DNA from: Caenorhabditis elegans
Taxonomy: Eukaryota; Nematoda; Chromadorea; Rhabditida; Rhabditidae
Assembly (NCBI RefSeq): GCF_000002985.6
Contig: NC_003284.9
Span: 9,486,001 to 9,550,000 of the forward strand
Reading direction: 5' to 3'
DNA length: 64,000 nt
In this document: piece after piece, positions 13,401 to 25,400 of the stretch
How positions within the stretch are numbered: the stretch's first letter is position 1
Layout of the letters: each line of letters opens with the position of its first letter
Translations under genes and position numbers: made by a program
Notes under the pieces: model-generated
The model's database searches: none
The model's input: only the letters and a program-made list of their open reading frames with translations
Told to the model about the DNA's origin: nothing

Positions 13401-16400
13401 TGAGATCAGCCTATCTATTATATTTTTGTATTTGTTTAGAATCGATAAGCAATAATATACGTGTTTGCTTTCAATTTTTCTAGTCTGAACTTGTCAAATG
13501 ATATTTCCAAGTGTCCAGCTCGTCAAAAAAGCAACGTTTCTCCTCCTCCTTCATCACATATGTCTCAGTTTCTTCTGATTTCACATTTAGCTGACATGTT
13601 GCATTGATAAACATGACAAAATTCCCATGGGTCACATTCAGAATGGAACGAATAGATTTTAAATTTATTTCCATCACAACGACATGCTCAAACACAACAA
13701 CTCTTTCCAAAAAACATGTGCTTTGTGAGCTTCACTTACTTTTTTTAGGGTTTTCTTATCAATTTAAATGAGTAATTGCATGTATTTACTTTTGAACTAT
13801 ATCAATTTCCTACCTATGCTTCCATTCCTTTCAAAGCTTTAGTTTTTTGAAAATGTGTTTGAATCGATTATTTTCATAAACCGTACCCATTCATAAATGA
13901 CTCTCGAAAGGATTCATGTCAGCTAGTGTTTTACACCACCCTCATGTAATTGTCCCCACTTTTCCTCTCTCAAATGTTTTCATTTTTCGAGCATTTTCTA
14001 AACACCTCTCTCTTGTTCCACTCATTTTTCGGATGATGATTTGCCCCCTTTTCCCCCTCCTTCCTTCCCGCCCGCCAGGTCCCAATAACTTTTGCTCGCC
14101 CCATCTGTTGATGAGAGCACGGCAACTTGCAAAAAGCACGGGGTGGGCACCCGCATTTTTTCCTTTTGCCACAGAGATGCCCTCTCACCCATATGAACTA
14201 TTCAGACGCCACCTGTGGCGGACACTATTTTGTTGTGACATTACATACCAAATTATTTACTCGTAGTTGTGAGAGGAATTTGAGATTTTATTTTTGAAAA
14301 AAGATCCTTTGAAGCTTTACTTCCTGTAAATTATGTGCTTAAATGGATTTTTAAATTTTGGTTATTTCTGAATCATGAGAATCTTTTTTCGAAAATTGAA
14401 AATCATCAGATTTGTCTAAATTACCAGACTCGTCTAAAAATTACCAACAATTAGAAATGTATTTTCGTTATATTTATTGGTTTTTTTTTTCATCACATTT
14501 CCTAAAATTTATTGCATAGAAAGAACACATTTTCTGGAAAATTTTTTTTCATTCCAGAATTTATGTACCATTTTATGAGGCATAAATTCCACAATGATTT
14601 GGACGGTTTCTTCCTTTTCATTTCAACATAATTTCCCTCAAATATCATGATTATTTTGGAAATTGTGTAACAAAATCAATTTTTAGGGTAATTGTGCCTA
14701 TTTTTTCCCAATTTTGTATTGAGACGTTTTGAAAATTTCTACAATAAGTTATGGCGTTTCAAAAATTTTGGATAAAAATACCTATTTAGCCAAAATCTCC
14801 AGCTTTGCCATCTTCTCAGTCTGCCAACATAGTTATTTGTATTTTATTTTTACCCTTCAATACATATCTTGCTCGTTTATTTAAAGAAAAAATTTCAAAA
14901 TTCTCGCAAAGTCTCACACTTCGGTACTCGGCCTTTAAAGTTGAATTATACCAATAATATGAAGATATTGTTAACAAATAAAATTTTTTTATTGTTGAAT
15001 GTATATTTGATTAAGCTTTTTCAAACTAAACCAAACCCATAAGACACTTTTTCGACTTCAGATAGTTCACTTTTTTCTATCTGGACAATTATGTTTCCGA
15101 AACAAAATTGTCTTTTCCTAAATAATGTCAAGTTTTTATAATTATCCTGCAAGATCTTTCTAATTGAACAAAACATAACTTTGCCCGCACTTTCACAGTC
15201 CATTGAAAATCTAGATTTTCAAATAATAATAATCAGTCAGCTTTCCTTTTTCACCCGGGGGCCAAATGATAATTTCGCTTTTCGACATCCGTCTGTTTGA
15301 TACAATAACCTGCACGGGGGCGTTCATCTTGTCACTTCCAAGCGCGTCAATGATTTGAATATTCAATCTTTCTAGCGCTTTCCTAGAAGCAATCAAGACA
15401 GCATCGCAACATCATCATTCCAATCCAATTTCAATTTCGCCAATTCAAAACCATCATAATTTCTTCGTTTGGTGTTCTTCTGTTTGTGAATCTACATATT
15501 TTCTTTTTATTGTAAATCATTCTGCCTTTCATATTCATTTCGAATGCAACATGTACAATCGCTCTTTTCGTGTTCCAAAACGATTGGAACCCGTCTCCAT
15601 ACCAATGTTTGGTTCAGAACGGCTGCCGAGTTCACGGTCAGAACGATGTTTGCCACGAATTACTACGGCTTTTGTATCTGATTGTACAGATATGCAGTGC
15701 CTATCTCCAAATCGAGAAAAACACAACGCCAATCCGCGCCTTGTTCGGGGCAGGATTGTATACAAGTCAAAACGGTAAGTACTAGAAATACCAAGTGTTT
15801 TTAAAAGTAGGTCTAGTAGGTCTAGGAAATAAAATTCAAACAAACTTCTCTCTATTTTACTTAGCTGGCCAATTTCGCTTTCTGCAACCAAATCTTCAAA
15901 TTCCCTGTAAAAGGGAGCGTCAAAGGGTCAGAATCCTCCTTGAATTGGCAGTATTATCCTCAAACACCCACCTACTGTGCTAAACCCCTGGGGCGGACAC
16001 AGGGGGCCGAGAGCGGATTTAGAAGTCGCAAAGCATCGTCATTTTCTTCATTTTCTCCGACTTTTCTCCACCACCCTACTCTCACTACGATTACCATTCC
16101 GAACTATTACTAGATTTTGTTCTGTGTACATTTTTGTTGTACATATTTGATTCCGCTTCAACAAATTTTCCATGCAGATGGCATGACACTATATTTCCAT
16201 TTCAATATTAAACCTTACTGTCTAAAACCAAACACTCAGGGGGCAAGAGATAAGGAACATCTCGTCCTATGACCGATAACAAAAATATATTTGAAACAGA
16301 AAAAAACAAGCCTTATGAAACACATGTTTTCAATTCGATCCAGTTCTTATACTGTGAACATTCCAAATCAACCGTAAGTTATTAGCTGAGAAGTGTTTAT

Positions 16401-19400
16401 ATTGTTAAGATGTCTTTCAAAGACTCTAATGATGAGAAGTGTGAAGCTTATAGCTTATTAAAAAGTTGTAATATTTAGTTATGATTATACAAACCCAGAT
16501 TTCTACATAAATTCCTAATTTGTAAAACTAGAAGTTAATTTATATTGTTCTCCCTGTTCAACGGAATCCACCCAAATTTAAGGGTCTACTCATTTTCTAA
16601 AAACAAATCAGATAAATCTTCTCATCATCTTGAGAAAAAATCAAAATTTTCTAGTTTTTTAACCATGTTATGTTTTAAATGCAAAACATTACAGTTCACT
16701 ACGAAACCTATTCAATTTCTCAAACTTGTGTCTAGATTACCACTTGACACAGATAAAATGTCTGAAGTATACAATGTATAGGTAGAAACAACAATATAGC
16801 AAATATAAAGGTATGCCTACCAATCGTCTTCCATTTTCAGCTCTCTTCACAGAGTGGACGCCAGCAATACACCAAGCAGAGATAGCAGTCTGTATGCACA
16901 ACCTCCGGCTCGACGACATTTAAGCCAACCGGCTCGAGAAGGAAGTCTTAGGGCCTGCCGTTCACACGAATCATTGCTCAGTTCGGCACATTCAACACAT
17001 ATGATTGAATTGAGTAAGTCAATATTTTGAAAGCTTTTGTAGAACATTTAGAAATAATAGCTCTCAATGTAAAGTAAAATATTCCGAAAATTGACTATTG
17101 CAGAAACACTTTTTAATGGTGTTTGAGTTAATTGAACTACTGTCATATTTTTCTTCCTGAAAGTATTCTACAATAGAGTTAGATACCGTATTTCCATACA
17201 GAAGTACAAATTACCAATTATTTAAAAAATGAACATACAAATTGTGTCTGTACAAAAAATGCCTAAACATGATTTTTTTCGATCGTCATCTTACCTCCAA
17301 TATGTTTTTAATAAAACACGTACATGAATTCATATACATGTATACACCGTTATGAAGTTTTTCTCAATTCCTCTACACTAAGTGAACTTCGAAACACAAG
17401 AAGTAACACGTATTTTATTTGTTGTGCAAAACTCGACTCGTTGCCAAACTTTCGTTCATCCACCCCCACAGAAATTGAGAACACTTGTTGCTCCCCAAAG
17501 TCTCATTTTCTATACTTTTCTCGATTTATCCAATGACGTGTAACCTATGCAACATTTGAGTAATATGATAGCTGCAGGTTGTGCTCATAAGAGGCCCCCG
17601 CCGGCATTGATTACCAAAAAATGACACCTAAGAGTTCAAGAGGCACACAATGATCGTATTCTGCTTATATTTATTTTTTGTTTAATTATGATTACTAAAT
17701 GAGATTAATTTTAAACCAGCGTTTTTTAATTTATTGTTTTGTTTTTCTATAGGGAATTTCTTATGAAAAACAAGGTAATCTAGTTGCAGCTTTATTTTTT
17801 TAATAGTATAAAAATTAATTTTCAAACTTTAGGGATGTAACACACAAGTACCAGCCAGTTTAATTCAACCCATTGTGCATATTTCAATTTCAATTAACTG
17901 TTTATTTCAGACGAAGATAACCGCCTGCATCCAGTACATCCTTCAATCTTTGAAGTTCCAAATTGTTTTCGACTGGCTAGCACCTACTATTCCTGTCGGA
18001 CTCCACTGGAACGAGCAAAGTGGATGGAGAAGTTAGTTTTTTCACTATTTGTGACCTTTTGCTCATTTCCTCTCATACCAAGATTCCCAGCACGCCATCA
18101 AGCTGAAGTAGGACTATTCTGTCGTTTTTTTTTAGCTTCTCAATCTCTCCAACTGACTAATAGCTTCTTTTTTCTTCTTTTTTTCCTATTCTTCTACTTT
18201 TCGAATCCTCTGTCGGTGTGCCGTTCTCAAGAGACCATTAATGAGATCCGCATAAGATTATATAGCCTTCATTCTTTCCTTCTTTCTATCCATCTCTTCA
18301 TGATTCTCTCTTCTTTTTCTCTCTGAAAAGTGCGCGCATGTATAATTAGCATTGTTTTCGTGACGAATGACAAACGTCGTCATCGCCGATTCTGTGATCA
18401 TATCTGATTGGATTAAATTTACATCTGTTCCGCAAAATTATGAGTCCCCAATGGTTAATTTATAGGCGAGATTGGCAAATTACAATTGAGTTAAGCGATT
18501 CCACCAGGATTATTTTGTTATAATCTTTCAAAAATTTATATACCGTACCTATTCAAATTTTCGAGTTAGGCAAGTAATATTTCTGTTGCCGTTTGACCTC
18601 AATACTATCCACCTGCCGCATAGAAGAGCCTGACAGGTGCAAGTTGTTTTACGTGGCGCCATACAGTCCCGAAAAAAGGATTAGTTTTTTACCTATGTAC
18701 CTATTTAACATTTTGAATTTTAGTATGAAAGATTTGAATAAACCTTAATGTTAGGTGCACAAAAATGTTCCGTGAAAAAGCTCCAATAATCTATTCAATT
18801 AAAATTATGGTTTGGAAGCATTTGAATTTTTTTAAGCATTTGTTTAATCTTGAAAACTGGAAACATAATGTGCTACTCCTTTTTGAAATATGAAAAAAAA
18901 ATTTATTTTCGTAAATATCCTAGCTTTCTATCTAAATTTCACTTACTTCCCGCTTGCGACCCACCACCAATCCATCATAGTTTGTAAACATCCCTCCCTC
19001 GCCTCTTCACTGTCGGACCATTTCATAATAGTTCTCTTCACCATTTCTTTGTCTGCGTCGTTTACTCTCTACCCATATGTGTTGCACCTGTGGGTGACCT
19101 ATGTGTTTGGGTGAACTGTGTCTGTGTGTGGCACTCTCCTCACACCAATACACATCCTCCCTATCTCTGCTCACTTTTCAATCGATCAACCTTTTTGTTA
19201 TGCAAATTTGCGTCTTTCTTTTGCCAGCAAGATACTGTTTTATTGATATAAAAAAGCGTGGAGAGCGAACGCGTTCGCCCCCGATTCTCTTCACTTCCTA
19301 TTAGTCACTTATTTTCGCATTTTTGTTTTGTTTATTCCACTTATTCCGCTATCACAGAATGAGATTGTATTTTTATAATTTCTTTTAAGAAACCAGAAGC

Positions 19401-22400
19401 AATTGCTGAATCATTATTTAACTAAGATTTTTTTCGTTTCTTTAAAAATGAGTAGTTTAAAAGATCCTCTTCTTATTTCTCCCAGTTTTTCGGTCAGCAA
19501 GCGTTGTCCACCTAAAATAAGTGGCAACACCTTGGTCAGATAAGAATCTAGTAAAACACGATGTCGGCTAAACACTGTCTTTTTTCTCGGTTTTGTCGCC
19601 AAATTCACTTCAGCCTTCTTTGTTAAACTATCAACAAATACAAATGTTCGACCTCCTCATCACAGGTGCAATAGACCTCTCATATGGAGCTTAGGGAGTC
19701 AAATGTACAACAACCACTTGACGGATTCACATTCACACCTCATCGCTCTTCGCCTTTTTTCTTTTCGACTGTCTAAATTTTCACATGGTTTAACTTTTGT
19801 GTGTTTGACATCGAAACCCTACTTTTTTTAAAGCAGGGACACCGATTTTCTTCATGAATAGGAAAATTTAATAGGAGTTGTGAACACCGCTTTTCCTAGA
19901 AAACAAGAAGTGACCTTGTCAGAGGTCGCCAGTAGTTTATTTTATCAAAGTTTGTATTGGAGCAATCTCCGCTTTTCAAATTCCTTTTATACCTAACCTA
20001 AAAACTTTAAAGCAATTTTGCAACTTTCAAAGTTATTATAAGTTAGTTTACAATATTTTAGGAAAATCGACTTTAACTGACACTACGTCACTGGTGGCAC
20101 GACGCCTACGTAACACAGCATAATTCCGATATCCCATACCAATACTTCCACCCCCTCACCGATTTTGCGTGCCCACAATAGTTCTGTATTGTTGTTCTCA
20201 CTGTTCACTCTGCGGAAGGTAGCTGCAATTATAAGTATTTGCGAGAGGAGTGAGAGGCCATTACATAGTGTCCGGACGAATGGACGCTGAATTCACTACA
20301 ATTATCAAAAACTGTCCGTGCCTTGAATCCATCTCTTGGCCAACTTCAGTCCACTTGATTCTTCTGTCTTTATCGTCACCCGTTTCCGACGCCACATGAC
20401 TATCCACATGTCAACTCACATTCCCAATTCCAGCTTCTCCAAGATGAGTTTATGGCATTTGGGAAGTGGTTGTTTCCCCCCGCCGTGTGCACGGACGTGA
20501 CCACGCAGAAACGCGCCGCACGCGCGAAATTTAATCTGATTGCGCTACTACTACCCGTGCCTCTACTCGCTTCACCCTTTTCCTTGGCCTTTTCGCCCTT
20601 CTTCCTTTCCCAACTCACTTTTCTCGTTCTCACGTTTTATTGAGGGATAATAATGATGATGCGCTGAGGAAACTGATCCTTAACAATTCTTGCTCATCAT
20701 CTCTCCATGTTTATTTTTCAATTTTGTCAAATTTCCGCAAGAAATTTGCATTTTGGATCAGTCAGCTTTGCGGTTGACAATCTTTCAAGTTTCTCAGGCG
20801 TTCTAGTTTTCATGAGTGCCAAGTAGATCTTTTCAATTTGTCAAGACGGCGAAAGTTTTAGTTAGTCCTTCCAATTTAAAAGTTTTCCAAATTGTATTGC
20901 TGCTGGCTGTTTTAAGAACTTCGACATTTATTAATATTATATTTTATCAAAAAATATTGACAATAATGTATCACTGTTTCATTTATGTATTACCTTTGGA
21001 ACTCTAAACTTTCCATTTATTTCTAACAAAAAGTTATTTTGCTCATCACAATTCAAAATAGCTGTTTCTACTGCTGGTGCTATGTGATGTTTATGTTTCT
21101 TCCATTGTTATTCATTTCCACCCACCCACCTGGTAATCATCATTTCACTGCGAAATGTCTCCGTCTACAGAAAATCGTTTAGACCCTATAGTTGTTCGCT
21201 GTTCAGTGTGCACTGGATTTCTTTTGTGATTAAGTTGACACAAATTTTGAAAACAATTATTTAAAATTAAAATAGGTTGTTTTACCAGACTCTATTCGCT
21301 CAAATTTTTTGACAAACTTAATATTTCACACCTATTTTATGCAGTTTTTCAACATTACTTTAATTTTCAAAATTTTTGACATTCGTTGGTTAGGAAGAAA
21401 ATTTAGTTATGTAATAAGGAAGCGTGTTAGAACAAGTTCTCTTTTTGATCCTTCGAAATGTATACCATGTCAAATGCAAATGTTTGTGATGGATGAGCGG
21501 TAACATTGTAGAAGAAGGGTGGCTGGGCACAACAAGCAGCAGCAGTCAGAAGCATCTAGTTCTCATCATCTCAAATTTCATTTTGTGAGAAACTTACCTA
21601 ACACACCAATGCTCTTCCGGTGAGCACAAGCAAAACGTCGAAGGGCACCAACAAAAACACAAATCTAATTAGTCGCCGTTGAAGTTTCTTTTCGCATCTC
21701 GGCCTCGCTCTTGAACATATCCTTAGCCTAGTTCCATGTTTGACCTTGTTTTCCTTTCCCAGTTACCTCCACTTCCTCAACATTCCGGTAAAGAATGCCC
21801 GAAAATAGAATAATAAGACAAAATCGTCCGGTTCTTCTTTTTCTATTTCTTCCTTGTCCTCTTAAAATGTGTCTAATAACAGTGATTATCGTTTTCAAGG
21901 TAAAATATAAAACAACACCTGGATAGAAGATCTCTGTTCTGAAAAGTAATTCGTTGGGGCTAGATTCCTATTTTTTTAAAAGTTAAAAACAAAATAACAA
22001 TTTATAAGGAGGCAACACATTTTCTCGATTAGTAATTGAAACTAGTACAGGAAAAACCTCAAAATAACAGTTATTTTTCCATTAGAGGTCTGGACTCACT
22101 ATGTAAGAACGTTTTTTATTCACTGAATATCACGTTTCAAACATTTACAGATTAGTTTAAGCGTATTTGTATAAATTATATTGAATTTACACACGATTAG
22201 CGCATGCTGAGGGATCCGGTCAGCTATGTTACTGCAATAATGTCACTTAAATTCTGTTCAATAAGAAATCAAAACTGGATTGAAATGGTGTGAGAACGAC
22301 AAAAGATTTCCCGACCATATAAGGAATCGCTTTATGATATTTGTTTATTTTGAGCGAGAAACGCAAGGGAAGTAGAGAGAGGGCCCCCGAGACGGTGTGT

Positions 22401-25400
22401 TTTAGCGACAATAAAAAGCAAAAACTCTTTTCTTTGCCTTTTTCTCTTAGCCTCGTTTTTCTTTGATTCGCAAACCCACACATAATATCATTTACCATAA
22501 ACATTGACTGTTTCTTCTAAACTGTTCTGTTCTATTTTGTTAGTTCTACATCTCGAATTCTGCTGCCAAAACTTGTGATGTGTCACTTTCATTCTTCTTC
22601 TCCTTCTTATTTTTCAATATTCTACTATCGTATCACTCTCGCAAACTTGTCACTCTTCATAAGTATCTCTATTTTTGTGACAGGTGGCCTCGCGCCACCC
22701 ACGTAACCGGCAGATGTACAGTGTCGGATGCGCTCGGCTCACAGTGTCGGTATCTTTATCGGCCAGATGCTTTGAATGCTATTTTTTGTCACTTAATTCG
22801 TATTGGTGATGCTCATTTTATTTTCTCATGAACTCATTCACTCAATTTTATTACCTTTGTTTCACCCCAAGTACTTCACCCTTTCTCTCAACACCTCATT
22901 CATCAAATCCTACCACCCCGAGCGGTTACCAATTGTTTTGGTTTTCAATGTTTGAAAGTGTGAATGATATCCGGAACCAACCATCATTATCTCGTGAGAA
23001 CCGTCTACCTGGTCATCAAATAATTCAAACTATTTTTTCTTCTACTAGCTCTGTTCCCACAGCTACTGTTACCGGTGAAGCAGTGGTTGGTGTGGGAAAA
23101 GCGAGCAAAATAGTGTATAGCTCGCGCGTAGAGCACAATCAACCTGTGCACACACGCACAATTGCACTCATAAATACACAGAAGGCATTTCCCAATTTCT
23201 CATTCTTTTACTCTTCTGTTCAGTATGTCTACCTTTCTTTTTTAAACTGAAAAAATACAGCGTCTCTAACCATATTTTTTTATTTTATTCTGTTTCGAAA
23301 CATTTATGTTGTTGGTTTTTTTCGGGAAATAGAGAAAATGTTTCTAAATAGTTTTATCATTGTTTCTTTACTCTCCTCTGCACTACCACTTCATTCACCC
23401 CATTTCCACGGAGTAATTTCCCATTCTTATCCGTTCTCGTTGTTCTTCTCTCTTCCATCCATTTTCCTCTCAATTCTCCCAGTATTCCAATTCCAAATAC
23501 AGATCGAAAAATGGGCAAGAAAAAGCATCCGTCACTGTCAACTCCTCAATGCATTTCATTTATTCTTTCTAGAACATCCTCAAGTTGTGTTAGAAATACG
23601 GTCAATGATCTTTTAAGGCACCGCGATCTATTTGTGTTTTACATAGTATTTTTAGAAGTTGTATTTTAAAAGTCACTTATTTAGAGGCCACCACGTCATT
23701 TTCTCTTCATTCTACCTATTGAGTCCTATTTTCGTTTACAGGGTTCGATAGATGTTATCGAAAACTTGTTGTATATATACTCTGAAATTCAAGGCAGAAT
23801 TGTTATTGTTGAGGTGACAGAGGTTAGTGGTACCTACCCTCTTGGCACAGTAGGCGTATTAAATCTCGTTTTTTCTCTGACCATTTCCCTCATTGTTCAA
23901 TACAATACCACCAATGTGCGTGTGTGTGCACCATAAGCACACCGTCGCCGGAGCTCTTTCTTCTTCATTTCTTTCCTAAATTTTGCGAGTCCTCTTCATG
24001 TGAAAAGACACACCTGCTTCTTCAATAGTCCTCTCCATATAAACAGTGTACACTAGGCCTCTGCAGTCAGTGCAATTTCTTGTTTTCCTCTTCTACCGCT
24101 CTGTGCACGCGGTCTTGCAAATAAAATTACCTAATTACGGACCCGCCTCGCAGAATTTGTGATGTTGTGGTGGTTTTGTGTGTCTGGTGCACCCTTGACT
24201 CGGGTGCCACCCCACTCTTTTGGACCACTTATTGGCATAGTCACACTAACGAAAGAAGTGCCCTCCTGTTCCTTTGAAATTTATACCCAATGAAAATAGT
24301 TCGATGTAAAAGCAAGATATATTGTATATGTATAATTAACAACATCCTTTTTATTATTTTGGTTAATCTCTTTATGGAAAGTTATTATCAACTAAACACG
24401 TTTGATTGATAATCTTGTCACGTTCTCATTATCTCGAAATACAATTCTTTGATTACTTGCATGTCAGATTTCATGTTTTCTCAACTTTATTGAACCTTGT
24501 TTCATGATAAACTGTTTTTTCCAGCCTGCGCAAAACCATGAATCCACGTAGGGATCAGCAGAGACGTACTGAAAACAGCATGCTAATATGGATACTTGAA
24601 GCAAAGGGACTACCAGCCAAGAGGAAGTACTATTGCGAAATGACACTGGACAAGACGCTGTATGCCAAGACTTCATCCAAAGCGCGAACGGATAATGTAT
24701 TTTGGGGCGAGAACTTTGAGTTCATGTAAGTTGCAATAGCTCATGACATCTGTTAAATGGGGTTGCTGTTCAATTTTACATGAATAGAAAATGAGAAACA
24801 TTTCAACAACCTTTTTTTTTTGAAATCATCTTCAACACAGATTAACTATTTTTTGGATTGTCATTCGAATTTTGAAAAGATTTGTGCGTCATTCCAAATT
24901 TTTAACTTCGATTCTTTTTTTTGTTTTGCGAAACCAAACGGAAAAAGTACAACAGTATTTTCCAACACCAAAAAAATTTACCATTCATTTGTTTGGTATG
25001 AATGATTTTTCCAAACGAAACTTTCAGGATGCTCCCAAAAATCGATGAAGTGTGCGTGAGCTTGTTCCGAGAATCTGATTCAAAGAAAAAGAAGGACACT
25101 CTCATCGGATACGTTACCATTGGAATCGACCAACTGTCTAGCAGAAGTCCAGTAGAGCGATGGTAAGAAACAAGAAAAAAGAAATTTGTGATCATTATTG
25201 AAACGAATCACTTCCGATACTCATTCCTTTAGGTCGTTACCCTCGCACTGAATTGAATTTCAATTTAAAGTTGGGAGGTAAAACTAAACAAGAAACCGAA
25301 TCTTTTTCTTTCTCCTGAATTTAATTGCCTTGGCGACAATTAACTAGTTGATAGTATTGCAAGGAGGGTCTATTAACACTCCTTCCCTCCTCTTCAACTG

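Noticed and set aside
13916..14266. 116-residue plus-strand open reading, and minus-strand readings over the same bases
   Set aside because: Pyrimidine-rich promoter-like DNA open in several frames. The only possible donor (GTAGTT near 14262) is weak and no motif is present.
20281..20643. Open readings near 20.28 and 20.45 kb as possible gap-2 first exons
   Set aside because: No donor in the required phase before the stops; GC-rich promoter-like DNA explains them.
21474..21501. Short ATG stretch ending GAGCG|GTAACA in phase 2, possible gap-2 first exon
   Set aside because: Only about nine codons with a weak donor and no compositional support; easily chance.
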